NCBI RefSeq assembly: GCF_004114535.1
Contig: NZ_LBJC01000077.1
Span: forward strand, 31,056-95,055
Length of the DNA: 64,000 bases
Reading direction: 5' to 3'
DNA from: Bradyrhizobium nanningense
Lineage (GTDB): Bacteria; Pseudomonadota; Alphaproteobacteria; Rhizobiales; Xanthobacteraceae
Shown here: positions 42,815 through 50,842 of the stretch, piece after piece
Layout: each line of letters starts with the position of its first letter
How positions within the stretch are numbered: position 1 is the first letter of the stretch
Position numbers and translations under genes: made by a program
The notes under the pieces: model-generated
Told to the model about the DNA's origin: nothing
Seen by the model: the letters and a program-made list of their open reading frames with translations, nothing else
The model's database searches: none

Positions 42815-45550
42815 TCACGCCTCCTGCTTGCGAAGGAACACCAGCGACAGCAGCAGGAACGCGGCCGCAATCGCGGCAACCGCGGCGATGTTGGGCCACA
42901 GAGCCGCTATCCCGAGGTCCTTGGCGAAGATGCCGACTGCGACCGGCTGGTACCATGCGGACGGGAATGTCAGGCCCATCACCTTCGCCCCTCCCGACAG
43001 CGACGACACTGGCGCGAGAAGGCCGGAAAGGTTGATGGCCGGCACCATCGACAGAATCGCCGTCGCGAAGACCGCTGCGACCTGGGTCTGCGTGAACGAG
43101 GACACCAGTTGCCCGAACCCGGTGGTCGCGATCACATAGATGACGGTGCTGAGCAGCAGGAGGAGAAGCGGTCCCTTGGGCGGCACCCGGAAGACGAACA
43201 CCGCGAGCAGCATCAGCGTCGTGAAGCTCACCAGTGAAATCGCGACATAGGGAAGCTGCTTGCCCAGCAGGAACTCGAGCCTGGTGATGGGTGTCGAGCG
43301 GAAGTTCGCGATCGACCCGGTCTCCTTCTCGCGCACCACGGCGATCGCCGACATGATGGCGGGGATCAGACAGAGCAACAGCATCAGGACACCCGGCACC
43401 ATGGCATTGACGCTGAGGAAGGCCTGGTTGTAGCGGAAGCGCAACTCGATGTTGTCGTCGCTCCAGGCCATGCTCGTGGCGGCGCGCCTGGACGTGAGCT
43501 CGTCACCTTCCTTTCGGATGACGCCGTTGACGTAGTTGATGGCCGTTTGGCCGCGAAACGTCATTGCACCGTCGATGCGAGCGTCGACCTCCGGCTGGCG
43601 GCCGGCCAGCAGGTCTCGCCCGAAGCCTGCGGGCACCTCGATCACGATCTGGGTGTTGCCGCTGCGCAGCCTCTGGTCGGCTTCCTGGGCGGACTTGATC
43701 GGCGGTTGAACCGAGAAGTAACGCGAGCCGTTGAATCCGTCGAGGAGCTGACGGCTCTGCGTCGTGTCGTCCTGATCGAACGCAGCCATCTGCAGGTTTT
43801 CGATGTCGAAGGAGATGCCGTAGCCGAATGCCAGCATCAGAAGGATGGGTCCCAGCACGGCGAACGCGAGGCGGATCGGATCCCGCAGCAGTTCGAGTGT
43901 CTCGCGCCGGGCGTAGGCCCAGAGCCGACCGAGATTGAAGGCGTGTGTTGATGCGGCCGGATTGACTTCGGCGACTGTCGCGGCCTGCGCCTGGGTTGCC
44001 CGCTTGTTGGAGCGATCGATACCCGCAGCGTCGGCCAGGTAGCCGACGAATGCGTCCTCGATCGAGCTGCTCCCCCGGGCTGCGACTAGCTCCTTTGGCG
44101 TGCCGACGGCCAACACCTTTCCCGCATGCATCAGCGAGATACGATCGCAGCGTTCCGCTTCGTTCGCGAAATGTGTTGACAGGAAAATGGTCACGCCCTC
44201 GTCGCGTGACAGGTCGATGAGCGTCCGCCAGAAGGCGTCGCGCGCGATGGGATCGACCCCCGAGGTGGGTTCGTCGAGAATGAGGAGGGGCGGCTCGTGC
44301 AGCACGGCGACCGCGAGCTGCAGCCGCTGTTTGATGCCGAGCGGCAGACTGTCGGGCCGATTGTTGGCAACGTCGCGAAGATCGTAGCGATCCAGCAACT
44401 GGTCGATCCGCGCTGCTCCCTTCTCCGGCGGCAAATGATAAAGCTGCGCGTGCAGTTCGAGATTCTGGCGTACTGTGAGTTCGCCGTAGAGCGAGAACGC
44501 TTGCGACATGTAGCCGACGTTGCGCCGCATTTCCACGTCGCCGGCACTCATCGGGCTGCCGAACAAGGTGGCGCTGCCTTCCGAAGCGGGCAAGAGGCCG
44601 GTCAGCATCTTCATCGTGGTTGACTTGCCGCATCCGTTCGAGCCCAAAAAGCCGAAGATTTCGCCACGTCCAATGCGGAAGTCGACGTGATCGACTGCGA
44701 CGAAGTTGCCAAACCGCCGCGTCAGTCCTTCGGCCTCGATCGCCGGCGTCTCGTCCTGCGGCGCAACGCGCGGACGTACGACGACCTTCTGGTGACCGGC
44801 GCGCTTGGCGTCCGGCAGCAAGCGGATGAAAGCATCGTCAAGGTTGGTCTCGCCGGTTTTGGCGAGCATCTGCTCAGGTGTGCCCTCCGCGATGATCCGA
44901 CCGTCGTCCATCGCGATTAGCCAGTCGAAGCCCTGGGCCTCGTCCATGTAGGCGGTCGCGACGATGACGCTCATCTGCGGCCGGCGCCCGCGAATGGCAT
45001 TGATGAGATCCCAGAACTGTCCGCGCGACAGCGGATCGACGCCGGTGGTCGGCTCGTCGAGGATCAGGAGGTCCGGATCGTTGACGAGAGCGCAGCAGAG
45101 GCTGAGCTTCTGCTTCATCCCGCCGGACAGCTTGCCGGCAGGGCGGTCCTCGAACGGGCTCATGCCCGTGGCGCCGAGCAGCTCGGTGATGCGCGCCCGG
45201 CGCTCTGACGTCTGTTGTCCAAAGAGGCGCGCGAAGAAGTCGATGTTCTCGAACACGCTGAGGGTGGGATACAAGTTGCGGCCGAGCCCCTGCGGCATGT
45301 AGGCGATACGCTGCCGCACGCCCTTGAGATGCCGCTGATCGGCCATGTCGCCGTCGAATACCGACACGCTTCCAGCTTGGATCCTGCGCACGCCTGCGAT
45401 GAGTGCGAGCAGGGTCGACTTGCCGACGCCGTCGGGACCGATCAATCCGACCATTGTTTGTTTCGGGATCTTGACAGTGATGTCGTTGACGGCGACCGCG
45501 GCACCGTACCGGTGCGATACGTTGCTGAGCTTGGCGATCGCCTCCGTCAT
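42815..45550 (-). CDS. rbbA: RbbA-like ABC protein: two ATPase domains fused to a permease
   Basis: A 911-residue fusion. The first ABC domain (residues 5-235) has GPDGVGKST, LSGGMKQKLSL and LLILDEPTTGVD. The second (about 275-500) has GSNGCGKST, a degenerate signature LPLGIKQRLQLA and LLILDEPTSGVD. Residues 545-911 form an ABC-2 permease with the motif REKETGSIANFRSTPITRLEF. E. coli RbbA is a ribosome-associated ATPase with this architecture. The ATG overlaps the adaptor-gene stop as ATGA. Role could be export or ribosome-linked; the neighbouring HPF and PPK2 genes fit the latter but do not prove it. Confidence 0.92.
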   Translation of the reverse strand: MTEAIAKLSNVSHRYGAAVAVNDITVKIPKQTMVGLIGPDGVGKSTLLALIAGVRRIQAGSVSVFDGDMADQRHLKGVRQRIAYMPQGLGRNLYPTLSVFENIDFFARLFGQQTSERRARITELLGATGMSPFEDRPAGKLSGGMKQKLSLCCALVNDPDLLILDEPTTGVDPLSRGQFWDLINAIRGRRPQMSVIVATAYMDEAQGFDWLIAMDDGRIIAEGTPEQMLAKTGETNLDDAFIRLLPDAKRAGHQKVVVRPRVAPQDETPAIEAEGLTRRFGNFVAVDHVDFRIGRGEIFGFLGSNGCGKSTTMKMLTGLLPASEGSATLFGSPMSAGDVEMRRNVGYMSQAFSLYGELTVRQNLELHAQLYHLPPEKGAARIDQLLDRYDLRDVANNRPDSLPLGIKQRLQLAVAVLHEPPLLILDEPTSGVDPIARDAFWRTLIDLSRDEGVTIFLSTHFANEAERCDRISLMHAGKVLAVGTPKELVAARGSSSIEDAFVGYLADAAGIDRSNKRATQAQAATVAEVNPAASTHAFNLGRLWAYARRETLELLRDPIRLAFAVLGPILLMLAFGYGISFDIENLQMAAFDQDDTTQSRQLLDGFNGSRYFSVQPPIKSAQEADQRLRSGNTQIVIEVPAGFGRDLLAGRQPEVDARIDGAMTFRGQTAINYVNGVIRKEGDELTSRRAATSMAWSDDNIELRFRYNQAFLSVNAMVPGVLMLLLCLIPAIMSAIAVVREKETGSIANFRSTPITRLEFLLGKQLPYVAISLVSFTTLMLLAVFVFRVPPKGPLLLLLLSTVIYVIATTGFGQLVSSFTQTQVAAVFATAILSMVPAINLSGLLAPVSSLSGGAKVMGLTFPSAWYQPVAVGIFAKDLGIAALWPNIAAVAAIAAAFLLLSLVFLRKQEA

Positions 45551-46605
45551 TTGGGCAGCATGACCTGAAGGTCTTCCGGCCAGGGCGTTTGGCTGTTGGT
45601 GCGCACGATCCCCACGCCGCGCACGCCCGTCTTGACCTTGCTGAAATGCTCCAGCAACAACTTCTGATCGATCTTCAGCTTGACGCGGAACATCAGTTTT
45701 TCCCGCTCGTCCTTGGTCTCGACGGTCTTGGGCGTGAACTGCGCGTCGGCCGCAACGAAGCTTACTGTCGCGGGGATGACATATTGTGGAGCAGCGTCCA
45801 GGACGATGCGGGCTTCGCTGCCAACGCCCAGTTTGGCCACGTCTGCGGCCGGTAGGAAGATCGTCATATAGACATCCGTCAGATCGAGGACGGTCAGAAC
45901 CGGCGCTCCGGCCGCGACCATCTCGCCGCTGTGCAACAGCAGGTACTGCACCCGTCCGGTCCGGGGCGAGACGAGCACCAGCTCCTGTAGGATCGATTGG
46001 ATGCGCTCGACCTCGGCCTGCGCCTTGCTGATGGCAGACAGGGCCTGGTCACGCTGAGCGCTCATCGCCTTCACCGCCGCGTCCGAGGATTCATAGTTGC
46101 GGCGGCGCTGATCCTGATCCTTCTGAGTGATGGCGCCGGTCTTGATCAACTCCGAACCGCGCTCGAACTCGGACTTGGCAAATTCGAGGGTACTCTGGCG
46201 CGAGGCGATTTCTGCTTCGGCCTGGGTCAATGTCTGCTTTGTCCGATCCACGTCGGATTGTGCCGCCTTCAGCTCGGCTTCATATTCCGGCGAGCTGACG
46301 CGCCCGACGACCTGCCCCACCTTTACGGTGGAGCCTTCCTCCACGGAAACATCGGCCAGCCGCCCGGCATATTTGGCCGAAATGTCGACCTGGGTCGCCT
46401 CGATACGGCCGTTGGTCTTGACGATGCTGGCGGGCATCTTCTTGGCTCGTAGCTTTGCGATCATGTTGCGCACGGGCTGGGCGTGCGCGGCGCCAGACGC
46501 AAACCAACTTGCACCCGAACGCCAGCTCCCGGATTGGCCAAATCCAGGGATGGTGGCACTCAAGAGAGCGGCCAGGACCACCGTACTGTACAGTCGAGAA
46601 CACAT
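45547..46605 (-). CDS. HlyD-family membrane-fusion protein (YhiI-like)
   Basis: A 352-residue periplasmic adaptor. The N-terminal signal/anchor is about residues 1-25 (TVVLAALLSATIPGF). The first lipoyl half is GRLADVSVEEGSTVKVGQVV, followed by a coiled coil (residues 95-190, rich in E, Q, R, K) and the second lipoyl half VSPRTGRVQYLLLHSGEMV. I chose the start at 46605 (after GAGGGG) rather than 46653. It is the first gene of the YhiI-RbbA-YhhJ operon. Confidence 0.9.
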   Translation of the reverse strand: MCSRLYSTVVLAALLSATIPGFGQSGSWRSGASWFASGAAHAQPVRNMIAKLRAKKMPASIVKTNGRIEATQVDISAKYAGRLADVSVEEGSTVKVGQVVGRVSSPEYEAELKAAQSDVDRTKQTLTQAEAEIASRQSTLEFAKSEFERGSELIKTGAITQKDQDQRRRNYESSDAAVKAMSAQRDQALSAISKAQAEVERIQSILQELVLVSPRTGRVQYLLLHSGEMVAAGAPVLTVLDLTDVYMTIFLPAADVAKLGVGSEARIVLDAAPQYVIPATVSFVAADAQFTPKTVETKDEREKLMFRVKLKIDQKLLLEHFSKVKTGVRGVGIVRTNSQTPWPEDLQVMLPK

Positions 46606-47013
46606 TGCGGGCCCCTCAAAATGCCAGCGCGCCGGAAAGCGAAATATTTGCAATTATCGAAGTTGTTGCGTCCGGCGTCTTGCGCTGGATCAAACACAGC
46701 TCGTTTGGCCTTCGACACGGCCGGCTTCATGATGAGGTCGCTACCGGTGCACAGTGGACGTTGGGAGCGGATCGGGCATCGATGGCAGCCGAGGATGCGC
46801 TGTTTGACCTTTTTGTGCGATACAGCCGCAGACTACAACCAGCGGAGAGATCGTAGCCGGGGCAGGTGTGGAGCTGTAGGGAGCGGACCGCAGAGGTCGT
46901 GAGAATGAGCGACGAAAGGACGCTTCTGGTGCGGGGACTGCCGCGCACGGCCGGAGATAGGGACCGCGGTCGGCTTTACGAGTCGGAACAGCAGGTTGCT
47001 TCCCGCCGTCGGA
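46606..47013 (-). other. Promoter region of the YhiI-RbbA operon
   Basis: It contains the FixK-type box at 46680-46693 and an AT-rich stretch at about 46643-46668 that may be the promoter. No additional gene is supported between here and the 65-residue protein gene. Confidence 0.45.
46680..46693 (-). promoter_or_regulatory. FixK2-type box upstream of the YhiI-RbbA-YhhJ operon
   Basis: TTGCGCTGGATCAA fits TTG[AC]-N6-[TG]CAA. The centre is 81.5 bases upstream of the chosen start. Confidence 0.5.
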
Positions 47014-47211
47014 TCAGCGCATTTCCCAGAGCGCCCGTCTTGCGACCATGTACAAGTTATCGAGTGTTGTTCTGCCGGATCGCGCCGCCTCGACCAGACG
47101 TTTGGCGACATGTCTGCGTGTCTCGTGGTCACCCCCGTGAGGGAGTTCACGGCAGATTTCTTCCAACACTATATCCATATTCAACTGCGTCTGTGCGTCG
47201 AACTCGCTCAT
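47014..47211 (-). CDS. Conserved 65-residue hypothetical protein, copy 2
   Basis: MSEFDAQTQLNMDIVLEEIC begins a 65-residue protein with GGDHETRRHVAKRL and the end YMVARRALWEMR. It is 47/65 identical to the copy at 27968-28165, at the same distance class and orientation relative to a QTDAQKFR-family relic and the 260-bp repeat. The two loci are therefore a duplicated gene block. Function unknown. Confidence 0.7.
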   Translation of the reverse strand: MSEFDAQTQLNMDIVLEEICRELPHGGDHETRRHVAKRLVEAARSGRTTLDNLYMVARRALWEMR

Positions 47212-47331
47212 TGTGGCACCAAGGTTGGATGGGAAGCGAGAAGCCTCTCACCCGTGCGGTCGCGTTCTTTGCGCTACAGCAAACGCTGGGGGGCGCCGGA
47301 CCGAAATCTTCTTTGTGCGTTATCGGCACCG

Positions 47332-47492
47332 ATGCAGGCGACAGACGCAGAAAAATTTCGGAACGAGGGCGAGGAATGCCGCGAGCACGCGGCCGCCGCT
47401 ACCAACGAGGCCGACAAGGAGGCATGGCTGCGTCTCGCAGTCGATTGGGTAGGCTCGCCGAGCAAGCCGAGACAAGGCGGTCCCGATTTTGA
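47332..47492 (+). pseudogene. Frameshifted small gene of the QTDAQKFR family, copy 3
   Basis: MQATDAEKFRNEGEECREHA, then EADKEAWLRLAVDWV, follows the family to about residue 40. A one-base loss near 47450 (GGGTAGGC where copy 1 has GGGTCAGGC) then shifts the frame; RLAEQAETRRSRF continues in the next frame and stops at 47490-47492. The break differs from that in copy 1, so the two copies decayed independently. Confidence 0.65.
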
Positions 47493-47727
47493 ACAGATTG
47501 GGCTATCTTTGATGCGAGGCCCAGCGAGGGCGGGCGCCGCCAAATCCTGCGATTCCGTAGAGGCCCTTAAGCAACCGTCTCGAATTTCGAAAGCGCACCT
47601 CTCCGGATATGAAAAGCACAGGCATCCCTCATGGGAGGAGCGCGATGAATGTTCCCCTTCCAAGTGACACGTTTCTCGCGCTCACGATCGCAGGCACGGT
47701 TCTCTTGGTCGGCTCCAATGCTGCCGC
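47457..47727 (+). repeat. Near-identical dispersed direct repeat, copy 2
   Basis: This block is the longer partner of 28982-29239. It keeps the 13 bases (TCATGGGAGGAGC) missing from copy 1, including the ribosome-binding site for the small membrane protein at 47645. Similarity ends at 47727, where this copy continues into the proper end of that ORF, so this looks like the original arrangement. Confidence 0.85.
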
Positions 47728-48037
47728 GCTGTTCCTCATTTTGGCGTGAAGAGAAGAGCGAAGGGAATGGTTGCCGCTCAGGCGGTCTGCGCCAATCCGA
47801 TCGTTGAGACCTGGCCAGTGGCCTAGCCGCGTACATTTCGTCCCGAGCAGCCCGTGCGACCTCCCGAGCCACGTCGAGCGCGGTCTCGCGCGTCAGCAGC
47901 TCTGGCCGCAGGCGTCGGCTCGGTAGGTCGTCCCAATAAAAGTATCGGCTGGGCTTGCCATCGGCAAAGCGCACCTCGAAGCTGCCGCAGTCGAGCACGG
48001 CTTCGTGCTTGATCAGGCGAATGTTCTGAATGCACAT
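47567..48037 (-). CDS. Small conserved hypothetical protein with read-through tail
   Basis: The first roughly 70 residues (MCIQNIRLIKHEAVLDCGSF, then RFADGKPSRYFYWDDLPSRR and ETALDVAREVARAARD) look like a genuine compact family with an F-Y-W-D-D-L-P-S-R-R motif. Beyond that the frame runs without a stop into the antisense of the repeat block to 47567. The last roughly 85 residues are therefore probably junk added by loss of the original 3' end. Confidence 0.5.
   Translation of the reverse strand: MCIQNIRLIKHEAVLDCGSFEVRFADGKPSRYFYWDDLPSRRLRPELLTRETALDVAREVARAARDEMYAARPLARSQRSDWRRPPERQPFPSLFSSRQNEEQRGSIGADQENRACDREREKRVTWKGNIHRAPPMRDACAFHIRRGALSKFETVA
47645..47749 (+). CDS. Very small membrane protein (34 residues)
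   Basis: MNVPLPSDTFLALTIAGTVL continues as a hydrophobic segment to AALFLILA and a TGA stop. GGGAGGAG lies six bases upstream. The ORF would be a single-pass membrane peptide. Copy 1 at 29157 has lost both this ribosome-binding site and the natural end. Too short for a family call. Confidence 0.5.
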   Translation: MNVPLPSDTFLALTIAGTVLLVGSNAAALFLILA

Positions 48038-48262
48038 GCCGCCATCAAAGCGGCGTCTGGGCCGGCTGGCAAATTATCGATCCGTTGTAGGCGGGGCAGG
48101 GCGCGAGCTGCTGCCCATCGTGGGTGTGGACAACAGGCGGCGCTGACTGGCGTCGAGCGCCTAGATCAATTTCGGGAGATACTCGGGAGGTACTCGCTAT
48201 CGGGCGGTGCTTGATGCTGCTCGGCTAAGTTGCCGCAAATATCTTGATTTTGTTTATTTTTT

Positions 48263-48313
48263 TGGTGAGCGCGCTGGGGCTCGAACCCAGGACCCCGTGA
48301 TTAAAAGTCACGT
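48263..48313 (-). tRNA. 3' part of tRNA-Lys(TTT), probable attachment-site remnant
   Basis: Read on the minus strand there is an anticodon arm CGTGA-CTTTTAA-TCACG with anticodon TTT, then GGGTC and a perfect T-arm CTGGG-TTCGAGC-CCCAG. The acceptor strand CGCGCTC, discriminator A and encoded CCA follow. No D-arm or 5' acceptor strand (expected GAGCGCG) lies upstream, so it is not a functional tRNA. The 3' half of a tRNA gene is the classic duplicated att sequence of integrative elements. A tyrosine integrase lies about 420 bases away. Confidence 0.8.
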
Positions 48314-48731
48314 GTTCGGTAGAATTACTCGTGCAACTGCACCTCGGTCGCGTTCGATCCTCGCTTAGCGCTCAGCGACCCCGCCTTGGTGAGCGCTCCT
48401 TCTAAATCGTTCTCCAGCGTCAGCTCCCCGATTTTGGCGTGGAGTGACTTCACATCGATGGCGGGCAGCGGCTTTGCCGAGCCGCCCCGTGGCCAAATAC
48501 ATCAGTGGCACCTCCATAAAGCTGCGCTTCCACAATGCGATCTGATTGGGGTGGACCGTCGAACTGCGAGCAGGAGTGCGTACCCCTCTTCTGCAGCAGC
48601 GCCCCCGCCAACGCCTTGCGATTCATTTCGCTCGTAACCAATGGCGAGCGCTAAGATTGAGCATCAACGCCGCCGTCGCTGCTGATAAGTTTTCTCTCAA
48701 AATTTTATCAGTACTCAAACCGCTCCACCCA
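48314..48731 (-). other. Non-coding stretch between the tRNA fragment and the integrase
   Basis: No supported gene. The sequence just beyond the tRNA fragment does not resemble a tRNA 5' half. The 225 bases on the other side (48038-48262) are also without a gene. Confidence 0.35.
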
Positions 48732-50543
48732 TCATTGGGAACGCTTCTTGTCCATCTCGCGCTCCGCAAGAGCCTTAAAGCGTCCAAGCGCGCGGTCACG
48801 ATCGGAGGCCGGCACGCCGCGCCTTCCAGAGTATCGGAGATGGCTAAGGTCAACAGAAATCGAAATCGAATTCACCAGCCTGCGCAGGATGGGTAGCAGG
48901 ATTGCCTTGGTATAGCGCTCGCCCTCCGACCTTCGAAATTTTGACTCATGGCCAATCAGCTCGTCGATCCAGGCCGTCGAGAACGCGCTGCCAGCATTTT
49001 TCAGATCGGTTTCCACGTTGCCTCGGAACGAATGATAGTCTATCCGCGGGCGATAGACTTTTATCGCGCGTCTATAATAGGCAAAGCGATCCGAGAATGC
49101 GGCTGAGCGCCGAAGGCCAGGGCCTTGCGGTATCAACTCTGGAAACAGCGGCTCATCCGGATCACGGCCGATCACCCTCTGCTCCATAAATCCCATGTTT
49201 AGGACAATATCCGCAAAGGGCACATCACGTGTTGAACCGCTGTCTTTACCGTCCACGATTTCAAGGTAGTGGATCGCCCCTTCTTCGGCATTTTCAGTTT
49301 TCACGCTGCCGACAAACGCATCGCAGATCTCGCTTTCACGAGTGCCCATCGTGCGGGCCAAAAGAGGCATCCAAAATAGAGCATCGCGGTGAATTTCCTC
49401 GCCCTTCTTAGCTCGCCGATGAATCGAGGCGCACCCCGTGTAGAGCGGAGATTCAAAGAGCTGGCGCTCCAATGATTTCGGCCAGTTATAGCGCTCGTCC
49501 CTCGCGCGCTTACCCTTGGCCTTCGGGATATGAAGCCCGCCAAATGGATTCTGTAAATCCGCCGGCACCTTCTTTTGGCTGACGAGATAGTCCCAATATT
49601 CCTTCAAGTTGGCCACGTGCTTGTTGACGGTGCCCTTTTGCATGCGGTCCGCCGGCCGCAGCTTTTCGCCGATGGCAATCAATTGATCGATCGGCTTGGA
49701 TGCGTGCTTCCCTCGCGCGTAGTGCCGGGGCAGCTGCATCATCGCCGTCTTAAAATTCGTGGCGATGGGCTCGCTCAGCAGGCGCGAGACTGTCGCGCCG
49801 GGGTTGATTTTGTTGAAGAGATTGATGCTGCCGCGGGCGTTGGCCGCCGTATCCGGCTTCCATTCCTGGAGGGCCAATTTGTGTTTCTCAAAGTCGTCCC
49901 AAAAAGATGAGAAGTCAAAAGAGACACCTTCCGCTGGCTTTTTGTTGGCCGGCGGCGCTGGCTCGCGCGGAATCGGAACCACCGTTTCGCGCAGCTCGTC
50001 GCACAGGGTGGCGTAGCCCCGTAGGATGCCGCGCTCGTACAAGCGTCCCGCGACGGTGCGGGGATCCACGGACACGCCAATCTCGCTTGCCGCGCTTTCG
50101 ACGATGGGACGATACCGGTCCATCGGTGCATCGCCCGCTAGCGATCGGCCAATTGCAGCCTTCTCGCGATCGGCAAACCGGTCCGCCAAGCGCCGGAACA
50201 GCCCGTCCAGTTCGCGTGCGTCTTCTTCCCCCATCCGCTCGATTTCGGGACGATCTAAATATTCGATACCGGTCGTTGCCAGCCGGACCTCGTGGCGCCA
50301 GATGCAGTCATCGATCCAGCCGCGAACTAGGCCCTCCAACTCGGCCCGGCTCGGTAATTTTTCGAAAGTCGTCATGGCCTCAAGACGCAGAACTAGGTTG
50401 AGAGCCCGACGACGAGCGACCCGAAAGTCGGTTGTCTTAAGGCTGCGGATAAGCTCGCCCGAGAAGCCAATATGGGCAAGCGAACGCGGAAATTTCCACC
50501 GAAAAAACCAGGTGTGACCGCGGCGTCGGAGGTATGTCGGCAT
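48732..50543 (-). CDS. Tyrosine-type site-specific recombinase/integrase
   Basis: About 603 residues, of the long phage-type integrases. The N-terminus MPTYLRRRGHTWFFRWKFPR resembles the DUF6538 head of such enzymes. The central helical core-binding region is followed by a C-terminal catalytic domain. The first catalytic arginine is in TMGTRESEICDAF, H-x-x-R in YHSFRG, the second histidine in LIGHES and the nucleophile tyrosine in GERYTKAI. All are present, so it looks active. I preferred the start at 50543 to 50570. It probably integrated at the tRNA-Lys 3' end found at 48263. Confidence 0.88.
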   Translation of the reverse strand: MPTYLRRRGHTWFFRWKFPRSLAHIGFSGELIRSLKTTDFRVARRRALNLVLRLEAMTTFEKLPSRAELEGLVRGWIDDCIWRHEVRLATTGIEYLDRPEIERMGEEDARELDGLFRRLADRFADREKAAIGRSLAGDAPMDRYRPIVESAASEIGVSVDPRTVAGRLYERGILRGYATLCDELRETVVPIPREPAPPANKKPAEGVSFDFSSFWDDFEKHKLALQEWKPDTAANARGSINLFNKINPGATVSRLLSEPIATNFKTAMMQLPRHYARGKHASKPIDQLIAIGEKLRPADRMQKGTVNKHVANLKEYWDYLVSQKKVPADLQNPFGGLHIPKAKGKRARDERYNWPKSLERQLFESPLYTGCASIHRRAKKGEEIHRDALFWMPLLARTMGTRESEICDAFVGSVKTENAEEGAIHYLEIVDGKDSGSTRDVPFADIVLNMGFMEQRVIGRDPDEPLFPELIPQGPGLRRSAAFSDRFAYYRRAIKVYRPRIDYHSFRGNVETDLKNAGSAFSTAWIDELIGHESKFRRSEGERYTKAILLPILRRLVNSISISVDLSHLRYSGRRGVPASDRDRALGRFKALAEREMDKKRSQ

Positions 50544-50842
50544 GGGAAGCTCGGACTCGGAATGGACCATAGTGGTGGACCACCGTCTGCCGGCGCCAAA
50601 GGCGCCAGAGCCAAGCTATTGATTAGGTTCATCTATTTCCGAGTCTGGCTGGGACTCCAGGTTCCCCAGCCAGCTTCAGGCCCTTTTCAGCTCCAGCTCC
50701 TTTGTATGCCGCCAGGTAGCGACGTTCGGTTCATTGACCGCATCGCCGATCGCGACGGTTTGTCTCATCTGAAATCGCAAGTCCCGGTCGGAACGCGGCG
50801 CGCTCCAACGTCCTTGGGCCATCCGACCCAAGGAGATCCGTG

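Noticed and set aside
48263..48345. Complete tRNA-Lys gene
   Set aside because: The D-arm and 5' acceptor strand are missing, so only the 3' part is present.
24900..48700. A single clean genomic island spanning the accessory region
   Set aside because: Only one tRNA-derived end was found, the integrase lies on the wrong side for that reading, and no matching direct repeat was seen near 24.9 kb.
50571..50605. Palindromes GGTGGACCACC and GGCGCC-AAA-GGCGCC as att or regulatory sites
   Set aside because: Short GC-rich palindromes are frequent here, and nothing else in the context supports a function.
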